Source: Elusimicrobiota bacterium (GTDB lineage: Bacteria > Elusimicrobiota > UBA8919). Taken from it: a stretch of 36,215 nucleotides of DNA. This document shows, one piece after another, positions 1-7,816 of this stretch. The notes beneath the pieces were generated by a model. That model was not told where the DNA came from. It saw only the letters and a list, made by a program, of their open reading frames with translations, and searched no databases. Both the position numbers and the translations under genes were made by a program. How positions within the stretch are numbered: position 1 is the first letter of the stretch; every line of letters starts with the position of its first letter. The stretch spans positions 1 to 36,215 of the forward strand of contig JAQUMH010000017.1 in assembly GCA_028718185.1 (NCBI GenBank), in the 5' to 3' direction.

Positions 1-135
1 CTGATAGAAAAAATTGGGATAGAACGAGTTGAAGCATTAGAGAATAACAATGTATCAAAAAGATGGACAGTAGAAGAACTGAAGCAAATAGAAGAGAAGT
101 ATAAGAAAATGCTGAAAATATTGAAAAATGACTGA
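1..135 (+). CDS. ninG: NinG-like protein, C-terminal fragment (first allele)
   Basis: The window opens inside a reading frame that matches the last 44 codons of the complete NinG-like gene at 35118-35687. The only difference within this coding stretch is AGA versus CGA (base 61 versus 35613), a silent arginine change. It is partial because the window starts here. It is followed by the same zinc-type small gene in both copies, with an 8-base overlap. NinG (Rap) proteins in lambda-like phages act in recombination; nothing about function can be read from this tail alone. Confidence 0.85.
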   Translation: MIEKIGIERVEALENNNVSKRWTVEELKQIEEKYKKMLKILKND

Positions 136-370
136 TGATATTAAGATTAATTACAATTGTTGCCAAAATCCAGCAATAGCTATTTTTGATTATAAATGGC
201 CGCTATGGTCAAATATTGGGAGTCAAGAACTACGCATCAATCGAGTCTGCACCAGATGTTATGCACATTGGACTGGCCCCGTAAATTCAATTAAGAAATA
301 TACAAAGGCCGAGTGGTCGGAACAAATGGATAAAATATTCGATATTAATAAGGAAATTTCAAATGGATAA
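128..370 (+). CDS. Small cysteine-rich (zinc-type) hypothetical protein, allele 1
   Basis: An 80-residue protein overlapping the end of ninG. It has a CC pair near residue 11 and a CTRC (CxxC) motif near residue 41, which suggests a small zinc-binding fold. A diverged allele lies at 35680-35910 (76 residues). The first 25 residues and the TRCY...TKAEW core are shared, but the centre and C-terminus differ. The position after ninG is where lambdoid phages carry nin-region genes and the Q antiterminator, so a regulatory role is possible, but no Q-like feature is visible. The downstream ORF at 363 overlaps its stop. Confidence 0.7.
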   Translation: MTDDIKINYNCCQNPAIAIFDYKWPLWSNIGSQELRINRVCTRCYAHWTGPVNSIKKYTKAEWSEQMDKIFDINKEISNG

Positions 371-530
371 CGGATTACCCTCAATAGATGAGCTAATGTC
401 TGGAGAATATTTAAATAAGCGAGAAATAACTATTCCTGAAGGTAATTTGTTGACGCTTGAACAAATCACTCAGTATTCATTATCTCGCTTAAAAGAAAAT
501 CTCAATACCGACCAACCGAGAAATGCTTAA
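363..530 (+). CDS. Hypothetical 55-residue protein, present only in the first allele
   Basis: It starts at ATG 363, overlapping the stop of the preceding gene, and reads 55 codons to TAA 528-530. The protein (MDNGLPSIDELMSGEYLNKR...) is acidic and probably helical, with no family I recognise. Most of this DNA is missing from the second copy at the right end of the window, where the zinc-type gene ends and the leftward gene follows almost at once. Its 3' end overlaps the convergent gene at 502-657. It is short, so it could be chance, but the coupling favours a gene. Confidence 0.5.
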   Translation: MDNGLPSIDELMSGEYLNKREITIPEGNLLTLEQITQYSLSRLKENLNTDQPRNA

Positions 531-657
531 TAATGGCTTTATTGGAGTTCCAGCAGATTCTACCCATTGGCTGAACCCTAGACCATTTTAGATGGCGAAC
601 TGCACGTTTAATAAAGCGGAAGAAAAGGCAAGTTGACCCACATTTGCGGTATGTCAT
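502..657 (-). CDS. Conserved basic 51-residue micro-protein
   Basis: It starts at ATG 657-655 on the minus strand, preceded by AAGGGGATAAATC, a good ribosome binding site. The protein (MTYRKCGSTCLFFRF...) is basic, with two cysteines near the N-terminus and no known family. The diverged allele at 35900-36052 differs at several codons within the shared 46 residues. All the changes I could align are silent (for example CGC/CGT, CTA/CTT, TGC/TGT, AAC/AAT, AAA/AAG), so selection is acting on the protein. Only the last few residues differ. It is the second gene of a leftward pair after the 669-785 gene. Confidence 0.7.
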   Translation of the reverse strand: MTYRKCGSTCLFFRFIKRAVRHLKWSRVQPMGRICWNSNKAIIKHFSVGRY

Positions 658-668
658 GATTTATCCCC

Positions 669-785
669 TTATAAAACAAACAGCATGATGATATAAAAAT
701 AACCAACCAGCAGAAACAAACTAGCACAAACAAACTCCATGAGCAATTGCACCCAATCAATTTTACTGAAATCAATTCCAAACAT
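669..785 (-). CDS. Single-span membrane micro-protein
   Basis: A 38-residue ORF on the minus strand starting at ATG 785-783 with a consensus GGAGG six bases upstream. After a short polar N-terminus it is one continuous hydrophobic segment (about residues 15-38), so it is predicted to be an inner-membrane peptide. It is the first gene after the leftward promoter at 828-857. The second allele (36064-36180) shows one change, TAT/TAC, which is silent. Too short for similarity searches to be decisive, but the promoter, the binding site and the silent substitution support it. Confidence 0.65.
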   Translation of the reverse strand: MFGIDFSKIDWVQLLMEFVCASLFLLVGYFYIIMLFVL

Positions 786-800
786 ATAGCCTCCGATAAG

Positions 801-829
801 TTGACAGGTCAATCTGACCTTGATAGAAT
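801..829 (+). promoter_or_regulatory. Rightward sigma70-type promoter for the packaging/late operon
   Basis: TTGACA (801-806), a 17-base spacer, then TAGAAT (824-829): a perfect -35, ideal spacing and a good -10. Transcription would start near 836 and run into the 892-22671 gene block. An inverted repeat fills the spacer. The -10 overlaps that of the opposing promoter. Confidence 0.75.
806..820. promoter_or_regulatory. Operator-like inverted repeat 1
   Basis: AGGTCA-ATC-TGACCT is a perfect 6-base dyad placed between the -35 and -10 of the rightward promoter, an ideal position for a repressor. The second copy of the region stops exactly at the end of this dyad (36215). Confidence 0.6.
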
Positions 830-857
830 CATAAACAAGTTAAAGATAACTTGTCAA
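828..857 (-). promoter_or_regulatory. Leftward sigma70-type promoter overlapping the rightward one
   Basis: On the minus strand TTGACA (857-852), an 18-base spacer and TATGAT (833-828). It would drive the two leftward micro-genes at 785-502. Each start point lies within the other promoter, so the two should be mutually exclusive. Confidence 0.65.
835..854. promoter_or_regulatory. Operator-like inverted repeat 2
   Basis: ACAAGTTA-AAGA-TAACTTGT is a perfect 8-base dyad inside the spacer of the leftward promoter and over the predicted start of the rightward one. Its sequence is unrelated to operator 1, so two different proteins may act here. Confidence 0.55.
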
Positions 858-891
858 GCAATAAATGATAATTTTATAAGGATGTGATATA

Positions 892-990
892 ATGGACTTA
901 AATCAAATGGTATTTATTACGACCATAACTGTAGGAATAGTGTGGTTTATTATTTTAATAATCAAAGCAGGTTATAACGCTAGGAGATAA
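892..990 (+). CDS. Small single-span membrane protein
   Basis: A 32-residue ORF that is first behind the rightward promoter, with an AAGGA element nine bases upstream. Residues 6-25 are hydrophobic and followed by a basic tail (NARR), giving an N-out/C-in single-span topology. Two bases separate it from the next start, and its last codons supply the AGGAGAT binding site of that gene. No family recognised. Confidence 0.5.
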   Translation: MDLNQMVFITTITVGIVWFIILIIKAGYNARR

Positions 991-992
991 TC

Positions 993-1196
993 ATGGCAGG
1001 ATGGAACGCATTGGCAAACTTAATAGCAAGACCTAATCCAATTAGGCCCAATCAAATGGGGTCTGGTTTGCTTGGTCAAGCCGCTAAATCAATGTCCTCT
1101 GATGCTGATTATCAGGCATATGTTATTGACGCAAACGAGAAGGGGCAAGATGTTATGCCAAGAGAACAATGGATGAAATTACAAGGCAATGGGTGA
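993..1196 (+). CDS. Hypothetical 67-residue late-operon protein
   Basis: It starts at ATG 993, with AGGAGAT upstream lying in the end of the previous gene. The protein (MAGWNALANLIARPNPIRPN...) has a hydrophobic N-terminal stretch and a polar C-terminus with MPREQWMKLQG, and no family I can name. It lies upstream of terminase and is co-oriented and tightly packed. Confidence 0.65.
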   Translation: MAGWNALANLIARPNPIRPNQMGSGLLGQAAKSMSSDADYQAYVIDANEKGQDVMPREQWMKLQGNG

Positions 1197-1199
1197 CCT

Positions 1200-1376
1200 A
1201 TGCCAAACTATGACGTTTTAGAATCGACAGATAGCTATCACGGCACAAGAATACGGTCACAAGCCCCAACTGAGAAGTACAAAAGCAATTGGGAGCTAAT
1301 CTGGGGGAATAAAGAGAACCTAGAATATGACAAAGTGTCTCAAAAAAGAGACAGTAAAGAAACAGAAACGGACTAG
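1200..1376 (+). CDS. Hypothetical 58-residue protein
   Basis: It starts at ATG 1200, three bases after the previous stop, and ends at TAG 1376. It is charged and hydrophilic (MPNYDVLESTDSYHGTRIRS...) with a lysine/glutamate-rich end. No strong ribosome binding site is visible, so translation is probably coupled to the upstream gene. Function unknown. Confidence 0.55.
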   Translation: MPNYDVLESTDSYHGTRIRSQAPTEKYKSNWELIWGNKENLEYDKVSQKRDSKETETD

Positions 1377-1427
1377 AACGAATCTAGGCTTTGATTATTA
1401 TAATCAAAATAGTAAGGATTAAATCAA

Positions 1428-1718
1428 ATGGCAGCACCTCTAGGTAATTCCAACGCTAAGAAAGGTAAGCTAGTAGAAGATTTGCTAAGGAAGATCAGCG
1501 TACAAGAAGATCATGCCCGTATCCGCACTGGTCTTAATGCTCTACTAACTAAAGCAGCAGAAGGTGACCAGAAAGCTATGGACTTCGTAAGAGATACCTT
1601 TGACGGAAAGCCCTCTCAATCAGTCCAATTGTCAGGTGATGAAGAAAGCCCACTCTTTACCGTAATCCAGCGAGTAATCATCGACAAGAATGACAGCACT
1701 CCAGATTCAAACTCCTAG
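1428..1718 (+). CDS. Terminase small subunit (putative)
   Basis: A 96-residue protein directly before the large terminase, overlapping it by 29 bases. The N-terminal GNSNAKKGK stretch followed by a helical region (VRDTFDGKPSQSVQL) is typical of short phage small-terminase or terminase-accessory proteins. The role is inferred: recognising the packaging site and feeding DNA to TerL. An AAGGATTAAATC element precedes the start; nearly the same binding-site sequence precedes the genes at 7857 and 8275. The assignment rests on position and general resemblance, since no diagnostic helix-turn-helix is obvious. Confidence 0.65.
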   Translation: MAAPLGNSNAKKGKLVEDLLRKISVQEDHARIRTGLNALLTKAAEGDQKAMDFVRDTFDGKPSQSVQLSGDEESPLFTVIQRVIIDKNDSTPDSNS

Positions 1719-2928
1719 AGTATTCATCCCCGCTTTACAGCCTGCAAGGTATAAGGGGATACATGGAGGCAGGGGAAGCGGAAAAAGTCACTTCTTCGGT
1801 GACTTGTGGCTAGAAGAGAACGTACAAAGCAAATATGACTTTGTATGCCTGCGGGAAACTCTTAAATCCCTTGAATTCTCAGTCAAGAAACTCTTGGAAG
1901 GTAAGATCATCCAATATAACGCTGGAGCATACTTCGAAGTCCAGGATAGGCGCATTCTATCTAAACACGGCGGAGTGACGATATTTGAGGGGATGCAGAA
2001 TCATACTGCTGACTCAATCAAGTCATTGGAAGGATTTGATCGTGCATGGTTTGAAGAAGCCCAGAACGCCAGTGACAAGAGCTTGACTTTACTCCGTCCT
2101 ACAATCCGCAAGGAAGGCAGTCAGTTATGGTTTAGTTGGAACCCGAATAAAGATACTGACCCGATTGACCTCTTGTTAAGGGTAGAAAAGCCACGAAGCG
2201 CAATAGTAATAGAAGCTAACTACATGGATAACCCACTTTTCCCTGATGTATTAAGAGAGGAAATGGAATACGACAAACGCCGTGACCTAGACAAGTATGC
2301 CCATGTATGGCTGGGCGGGTATCAAAGGAATTCGGAATCTAGGGTATTCAAGAACTGGAAGGTAGAAGAGTTTGAAAGGCCAGAGGGTACTATATTCAGG
2401 CTTGGTGCAGACTGGGGGTTTAGTGTTGACCCTTCCGTATTGATTAGAGCAAGCATAGACGGTAACAGGATTTATATAGACTATGAAGCCTATTCAGTAG
2501 GCTGTGAGATAGTCAACCTGCCAGAGCTATTTATGGGTGTTCCAGAGGCCGAGAAGTGGCCTATTACAGCAGATAGCGCAAGACCTGAGACTATCAGCCA
2601 TATGCAAAAAAATGGCTTCCCTAAGATACGGGCAGCGATTAAGGGAGCAAAGTCATTGGAAGAGGGCGTTGAGTTCCTCAAGAGCTTTGACATTGTCGTG
2701 CATCCTAGGTGTTTGCATACAATTGACGAACTAACTCTGTATAGCTACAAAGTAGATGAGCTAACCGGAACTGTGCTACCTATCCTTGCTGATAAGGACA
2801 ACCACATGATAGATGCGCTCAGGTATGCTTGTGAAGGCGCAAGAAGAGCAATTAAAACGAAACGAGAGAAAGTAAGCCAGAATTCTGGGGAAATGTATCT
2901 TGAATCTAACACATGGATGGGAACATGA
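1690..2928 (+). CDS. terL: Terminase large subunit (packaging ATPase/nuclease)
   Basis: A 412-residue DNA-packaging motor. Walker A is GGRGSGKS at residues 26-33. The Walker B and catalytic glutamate region is RAWFEEA near 118-124. Motif III (SWNP) is near 149-152. The C-terminal RNase H-like nuclease carries candidate metal ligands D241 (GADWGFS), D295 (TADSA) and D375 (HMIDALR). Length and motif order fit the Terminase_3 (PBSX-type) family. It starts inside terS and its TGA overlaps the next ATG. It cuts concatemers and drives DNA into the prohead through the portal encoded at 3447. Confidence 0.95.
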   Translation: MTALQIQTPRVFIPALQPARYKGIHGGRGSGKSHFFGDLWLEENVQSKYDFVCLRETLKSLEFSVKKLLEGKIIQYNAGAYFEVQDRRILSKHGGVTIFEGMQNHTADSIKSLEGFDRAWFEEAQNASDKSLTLLRPTIRKEGSQLWFSWNPNKDTDPIDLLLRVEKPRSAIVIEANYMDNPLFPDVLREEMEYDKRRDLDKYAHVWLGGYQRNSESRVFKNWKVEEFERPEGTIFRLGADWGFSVDPSVLIRASIDGNRIYIDYEAYSVGCEIVNLPELFMGVPEAEKWPITADSARPETISHMQKNGFPKIRAAIKGAKSLEEGVEFLKSFDIVVHPRCLHTIDELTLYSYKVDELTGTVLPILADKDNHMIDALRYACEGARRAIKTKREKVSQNSGEMYLESNTWMGT

Positions 2929-3125
2929 TTAAATGCGCAGAATGCAGTCACTTTCACGACCAAATCACTCGATTACTCTGTGATGCTGGGATAATGGATG
3001 TGCAAATAGTAGGTGGTGCTAAAGTTGTTGCAGAAATGACACGCTGTGATATGGTTGACATAAAACAGCCAGCAGAGGAAATAATTGTAAAGACTCCCAA
3101 ACGAGGTAGGCCATCTAAATTATGA
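2925..3125 (+). CDS. Small CxxC protein with AT-hook-like tail
   Basis: I take ATG 2925, which forms an ATGA overlap with the terL stop, rather than ATG 2913. This gives 66 residues. The N-terminus has KCAECSHFH, a possible zinc knuckle, and the C-terminus has KRGRPSK, which resembles an AT-hook (GRP core flanked by basic residues). A DNA-binding accessory to packaging is a guess only. It overlaps the following acetyltransferase start by four bases. Confidence 0.6.
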   Translation: MIKCAECSHFHDQITRLLCDAGIMDVQIVGGAKVVAEMTRCDMVDIKQPAEEIIVKTPKRGRPSKL

Positions 3126-3472
3126 ATGACATGCTGGGAAAACGTAAATACGACTCAGCCAAGTGTGAGTTGAGATATTCTATGGCGCTACCTGTAGAAT
3201 TAAGGCAATTGGTTAGGGAAGTATTTAACGTTATAACAGAGCCAGGCATGAGAGGCAAAGGGCATGGTTCTAAACTTATGCAAGCAATTGCTGATGAGGC
3301 TGACAAATGCGGCAAAACCTTGATTTTAATACCCGATAATGAAAAGCTAGAATTGTGGTATAATAAATTTGGATTTATTAAGGTTCAGCAAGAACCGAAG
3401 CCTTTAATGCTGAGAAAGCCTGTCGAGATGACAACGCGAGGTAATAATGGAAAACGATCAGCCGGAAGTTGA
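3122..3472 (+). CDS. GNAT-family N-acetyltransferase
   Basis: A 116-residue protein with the acetyl-CoA binding signature EPGMRGKGHGSKLMQ (R/QxxGxG/A at residues 44-49), followed by the helix AIADEADKCG and a strand TLILIP. WYNKFGF near 79-85 is the usual GNAT motif B/C region. It is short for the family and lacks much of the N-terminal half, but it fits small phage GNATs. It sits between terL and the portal in overlapping reading frames. The substrate is unknown: a virion protein, a host factor or a small molecule are all possible. Confidence 0.8.
   Translation: MNDMLGKRKYDSAKCELRYSMALPVELRQLVREVFNVITEPGMRGKGHGSKLMQAIADEADKCGKTLILIPDNEKLELWYNKFGFIKVQQEPKPLMLRKPVEMTTRGNNGKRSAGS
3420..3433 (+). 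promoter_or_regulatory. Conserved hairpin element before the portal start (copy 1)
   Basis: CTGTCGAGATGACA: TGTC and GACA pair around a GAGAT loop. It ends 13 bases before the portal ATG and just before the GAGGT binding site. An identical 14-mer lies before 13278 and a partial copy lies before 5758. Confidence 0.45.
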
Positions 3473-5633
3473 AACGTCCGAAGAAGAAGCGAAAGACAGC
3501 ATTGTAGTTGAAGCGAAAGAACGCTACGAAATAGCTAAGGTTGCTTATTCACAGACAAAAACTCAAGCCGTTGAGGATACAAAGTTCTATCTGGCTGATT
3601 CGGATAATGGCTGGCAATGGCCTCAAAATATCGCCCTACAACGCTCAACAATCGAGCGCAGACCCTGCTTAACAATCAATGTAACAGCCCAGCACGTTAA
3701 CCAAATTGTTAACGCTATCCGAGAAAACCCTCCCACAGGTAAAGTTACTCCTGTTGATGACTTCGCAGACAAGAAGACGGCAGAGATACTAGGCGATGTA
3801 ATTCGTAATATTCAATCATCCTCAAACGCAGAGGACATTCACAATATAGCAACTGAACACGCTATCGCTGGCGGTGAAGGTTATTGGCGTATTGTTACAG
3901 ATTATGAAGACTCAAGCTCATTTAATCAATCTATCCAGATTAAGCCAATTCTAGACCCTGGTATGGTTTACCTTGATCCTTTCTACAAAGAACTGGACAA
4001 GTCAGACCGTGAATGGGGGTTCGTCTTTGAAGACATAACAAAGGATGAATGCAAGCGCCTATGGCCTGATATTGATGTTACGAGCTGGACTGAGGATAAA
4101 GTACGCGGATGGGTAAAAGAAGACACCGTCAGGGTTGCCGATTACTATTGTGTGGAGTTTATAGATGATATTCTCTATCAACTTCCAGATGGCACCGCTG
4201 AGTATGGCAGTCAAATACCTCCAGAAGTATTGGCACAACTAAAACAGATGGTTGAAGGTGGAGAGCTTAAAACTCGCCCTTGCAAGCGCAAACAATGGAA
4301 AATCCATAAGCTAGTAGGTAATAGCGATGATCCTGTATCTTCTGTCGATTGGGTAGGGTCAATACTTCCTGTGATTGAAGTCGTTGGCAAGGAAATGATG
4401 GTTAATGGCGAAGTGGTCAAGAAAGGTCTAGTTCGCGACCTAAAAGACCCAGCTAGAATGGTTAACTATGCTTATTCGGCAACTGTAGAATCCATTGCCT
4501 TGCAGAACAAAATCCCTTACATGGCTCCTGCTGATGCAGTGGAAGGCTACGAACAGATATGGGAGAAGGCTAACCTTGAGAATAGGTCATATCTACCATA
4601 TAACCACGTAGACGACTCTGGGAACCCTATCCCTAAGCCAGAGCGCCAAATGCCTGCCGTGCTACCGTCTGCACAGATTCAACTGCTACAACTCTCTGTA
4701 GAACAAATGCGCGCAGCGTCAGGCCAGCAGCAAGCTAACTTCGGGCAGAAGTCAGAAGCCTCTAGTGGTATTGGTATCCAGCGTCTCAAGATGCAAGGCG
4801 AGATAGCTACTTATCACTTCATGGATGCGCTTAACCGTGCATTGAAGTACGAGATTCGCGTTATCCTTGAATTAATCTGCTCCGGCAAGATTCTGGACAC
4901 TAAGCGAGTAGTAAGATTGATGGGAATTGATGGTGAGCAGAAACACGCCACACTTGACCCTAATCATTCACAGGCATACACCGAAATTGGGGTGGATGAC
5001 GTAACCAAGATATTCAATCCGACTATTGGGTCATATGATGTGGCGATTGATACTGGCCCATCCTACATGACCAAACGGATTGAAGGTGCTGCCCAATTAA
5101 CCCAGATTGCTCAGCAAAACCCCCAAATGATGCAGGTGGCAGGGGATATTGTAATGAAGTCCTTGGATGTGCCTTATGCTGACAAGATAGCTGAACGTAT
5201 GGCTAAAATGCTGCCACCTCAATTGCAGGACGAAAAGCCAGGCGATATTCCACCACAAGTTAAGCAAGCTATGGACATGGCCTCACAACATATCCAGCAG
5301 CAAGACCAAGTAATAGGACAGATGCAGCAAGAACTGCAAAAGTACAAGGAAGAAGACGAACACAAGGACTTAGAACTACAGATTAAAGCCTATCAAGCTG
5401 AAACCGACCGCATGGCTAAGATGGCAGTAGCTGCGACTCCTGAGCAGATTCAGGCAGTAGTAATGCAGACTCTACAGCAAATGCTGGCACAGCCTCCTAT
5501 CTATGAGACTGCCACATCCGAAGCACAAGAACAGCCACAAATGCAATTAATGCCTCAAGATATACCACAGCCTATGCCGCAAGATCAAGGAATGCCGCAA
5601 GGTGGAATGACCCCGCAACCACCTGTAAGTTAA
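3447..5633 (+). CDS. Portal protein, P22 type
   Basis: A 728-residue protein, matching the length of P22 gp1 (725). It forms the dodecameric head vertex ring through which TerL packages DNA. Features in keeping with the family are an N-terminal helical wing, the RRPCLTINVTAQHVNQIVN region near residues 72-90, and a long Q/M-rich coiled C-terminus from about residue 590, likely the barrel. The C-terminal 60 residues are rich in PQ and MPQ. It starts inside the acetyltransferase gene with GAGGT upstream. Confidence 0.9.
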   Translation: MENDQPEVETSEEEAKDSIVVEAKERYEIAKVAYSQTKTQAVEDTKFYLADSDNGWQWPQNIALQRSTIERRPCLTINVTAQHVNQIVNAIRENPPTGKVTPVDDFADKKTAEILGDVIRNIQSSSNAEDIHNIATEHAIAGGEGYWRIVTDYEDSSSFNQSIQIKPILDPGMVYLDPFYKELDKSDREWGFVFEDITKDECKRLWPDIDVTSWTEDKVRGWVKEDTVRVADYYCVEFIDDILYQLPDGTAEYGSQIPPEVLAQLKQMVEGGELKTRPCKRKQWKIHKLVGNSDDPVSSVDWVGSILPVIEVVGKEMMVNGEVVKKGLVRDLKDPARMVNYAYSATVESIALQNKIPYMAPADAVEGYEQIWEKANLENRSYLPYNHVDDSGNPIPKPERQMPAVLPSAQIQLLQLSVEQMRAASGQQQANFGQKSEASSGIGIQRLKMQGEIATYHFMDALNRALKYEIRVILELICSGKILDTKRVVRLMGIDGEQKHATLDPNHSQAYTEIGVDDVTKIFNPTIGSYDVAIDTGPSYMTKRIEGAAQLTQIAQQNPQMMQVAGDIVMKSLDVPYADKIAERMAKMLPPQLQDEKPGDIPPQVKQAMDMASQHIQQQDQVIGQMQQELQKYKEEDEHKDLELQIKAYQAETDRMAKMAVAATPEQIQAVVMQTLQQMLAQPPIYETATSEAQEQPQMQLMPQDIPQPMPQDQGMPQGGMTPQPPVS

Positions 5634-5757
5634 AGGTTGTTGCAAAAATGTCACAGTAGTGATACAGTGAGCGCACTGACCGCAAGTCAGGTTTGGAATG
5701 TACTGTCGAGAAGATAGAACAGTCCCATAGTGCCGAAAGGCCGACGGAGTTTAAAAA
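5634..5757 (+). promoter_or_regulatory. 124-base leader between portal and scaffold genes
   Basis: No ORF of note. It contains a hairpin CTGAC-cgcaa-GTCAG (5676-5690), then a partial copy of the CTGTCGAG element (5703-5710) seen before two other virion genes, and a small GCC/GGC stem just before the CGGAG binding site. No T-run follows the hairpins, so they look like mRNA-stability or translation signals rather than terminators. Confidence 0.4.
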
Positions 5758-6573
5758 ATGTCAGATAATGACCCAGTAGTTGAAGTAACGGAAGCTGCAC
5801 CCGTAGAGGAATCTAAAGAACCAGCGCCAGCCCCTGACGAGACGCCGAAATCAGAGGACGAACAAGCCAAGGCGGAAGTCGAAGAAGAGCGAAAGTTAAC
5901 CCAAAAAGAGGTTGATGAGGCGATTCAGAAACGACTAGCACGAGAATCCCGAAAACTGGAAAGGCAGATACGCGCCGAAATTGAGAACAAGTACCTCAAG
6001 GAACAACTTGAATCTCAACAACAGCGCAGAGAACCTGAACAGTCAAGCGGAGAACCAAAGCCAGAGCATTTTAAGACGTACGAAGAATACATCGACAAGC
6101 TGACTGATTGGAAGGTTGACCAGAAGCTAGCCCAAGCGCAACAAAAGACTGCGCAACAACGGGATGCAGAAGCTCAACAAGAATATGAGGCAACAGCAGG
6201 CGAGAAACTTCGTAAAGGCATAGATAAGTTTGATGACTATGAAGAGGTTGTAGAGAGCATACCTGCGCAATATATCACAGTCCCAATGACACAAGCCATT
6301 GCGGAATCTGATGCAGCAGCAGCAATTGCATATTACCTTGGAAATAATCACAAAGAAGCTGCCGAAATCGCACGAATGACACCTGTTCAACAGGTCAAAG
6401 CGATAGACCGTCTAGAAGCAAAGCTAAAGGCTCCTCCGCAAGTAAGTAAAGCGCCCCCTCCGGCTGATATAACTGGTAAGGGCAGAGCAAAATCAGAACC
6501 TGATTTGTCGAAAATGTCCGTATCTGAATATGCGGAATACCGTGCCAAAAATGGCGCTCGATGGGCTAGGTAA
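5758..6573 (+). CDS. Head scaffolding protein
   Basis: A 271-residue, highly charged protein between portal and coat, the classic scaffold position. The first 45 residues are acidic and proline/glutamate rich. A long coiled coil follows (about 48-95, with RLARESRKLERQIRAEIE), and a Q/A-rich helical middle. The C-terminus is basic and short (SEYAEYRAKNGARWAR), a plausible coat-binding helix as in P22 gp8. It would be a catalyst of prohead assembly that is later removed. The assignment rests on composition and synteny. Confidence 0.85.
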   Translation: MSDNDPVVEVTEAAPVEESKEPAPAPDETPKSEDEQAKAEVEEERKLTQKEVDEAIQKRLARESRKLERQIRAEIENKYLKEQLESQQQRREPEQSSGEPKPEHFKTYEEYIDKLTDWKVDQKLAQAQQKTAQQRDAEAQQEYEATAGEKLRKGIDKFDDYEEVVESIPAQYITVPMTQAIAESDAAAAIAYYLGNNHKEAAEIARMTPVQQVKAIDRLEAKLKAPPQVSKAPPPADITGKGRAKSEPDLSKMSVSEYAEYRAKNGARWAR

Positions 6574-6597
6574 TTTAACTTTTGAAAGGAATTTAGC

Positions 6598-7809
6598 ATG
6601 TCTAATACTCTTGTAACGTGTAGTATCATTTCTCGTGAAGTTTTGGCTATCCTCAAGAACTCCAACAAGTTCATGAAGGGTGTTAATCGTACTTGGGAAG
6701 ATGAATTCGCTGGCAATCAATCTCGTGGTTATTCACCCGGCGCTACCATCAACATCAAAAAGCCTCCTCGTTATACCTATCGCGCTGGTCGTGTGGCAGT
6801 GCCTCAAGCTACTACCGAGACCACTGTACCGTTGACAGTTAGCCAAGGCGGTACTGATTTGAACTTCAACACTGTTGAGCGTAGTTTGTACCTGCAACAA
6901 GTTGAGAAAAAGATTGAAGCCGCTGCCGCTGCTGTAATCAACGAAATCGACCGCCAAGGTATGCAGATGGCTCATGATAACGTGTTCAACCTGATTAACT
7001 CCGCTGGTACTATCCCAGCCACTCAACTGGCACAGACTCAAATCTTCACCGATGCAGGTCGTCGCTTGAATGAAATGGCTGCTCCAGATGATGCTAATCG
7101 TTACATGACTCTTAACCCTGCTATGAACGGCGCAGCTGTTTCTGGCTTGGCTGGCCTGTTTAACCCAGGTTCCAAAATCTCTAGCCAGTATAGCTCTGGT
7201 CAGATGCTGGATGCTTTGGGCTTCAAAATTAGCATGGATCAAAACGCTGTAGGTCATACTAACGGCGCTGCAACTGCTACTAACATTAACGCCGTTGGCA
7301 TTACAGGTTCTAATATCACTGTAGTAGCAGTTGCTGCTGGTACTTTGACAAAGGGTACTATTATTACCCTGCCTGGTGTTTATGCTGTAAACCCACAGAG
7401 CCGCCAGTCAACAGGTGTATTGATGGATTTCGTAGTGACTGCTGATGTTGCTCAAGGTGCCACCACAATCCCTGTAAGCCCAGCTCTGGTAACTTCTGGC
7501 CCATTCCAAAACGTGACTGCTTCTCCAACTAACGGCTCTCCGTATGTTATTCGTGGTGCAGCATCGACTGCTTACGGCACATCGTATGCTTTCCATGAGG
7601 ATGCGTTCACTCTGGCGATGGTTCCAATGTGGACTCCTCCAGGTAACAAGGGAGTGGTTGATGTGTCGCAACTGTCTGAAGATGGCTTCACTGTTAAGTC
7701 TACAACCTTCTACGATGGTGTGAATGATAACTACATCACCCGTCTGGACGTGCTGTACGGTTGGGCTGCTACTTATCCAGAACTGGCCGTGAAGGTATAT
7801 AACGTTTAA
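6598..7809 (+). CDS. Major capsid (coat) protein, P22 gp5 type
   Basis: A 403-residue protein in the coat position, with AAAGGA upstream. The N-terminus (ISREVLAILKNSNKF, RTWEDEF, GYSPGATINIKKPPRY) and the VERSLYLQQVEKKIEAA region match the P22 coat family of HK97-fold proteins. The residue 220-330 region, rich in T, G and V, probably holds the inserted beta domain. Codon use is more optimised than in its neighbours, as expected for the most abundant virion protein. It ends at TAA 7809 and is followed by a stem-loop. Confidence 0.92.
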   Translation: MSNTLVTCSIISREVLAILKNSNKFMKGVNRTWEDEFAGNQSRGYSPGATINIKKPPRYTYRAGRVAVPQATTETTVPLTVSQGGTDLNFNTVERSLYLQQVEKKIEAAAAAVINEIDRQGMQMAHDNVFNLINSAGTIPATQLAQTQIFTDAGRRLNEMAAPDDANRYMTLNPAMNGAAVSGLAGLFNPGSKISSQYSSGQMLDALGFKISMDQNAVGHTNGAATATNINAVGITGSNITVVAVAAGTLTKGTIITLPGVYAVNPQSRQSTGVLMDFVVTADVAQGATTIPVSPALVTSGPFQNVTASPTNGSPYVIRGAASTAYGTSYAFHEDAFTLAMVPMWTPPGNKGVVDVSQLSEDGFTVKSTTFYDGVNDNYITRLDVLYGWAATYPELAVKVYNV

Positions 7810-7816
7810 TGATTAA

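Noticed and set aside
1-820. Simple direct terminal repeat of the phage genome
   Set aside because: The two copies differ by an indel of about 157 bases and many substitutions, so they are not an exact packaging repeat.
6127-7257. Leftward ORFs opposite the scaffold and coat genes
   Set aside because: Antisense shadows of highly biased capsid codons; cysteine- and serine-rich with no start signals.
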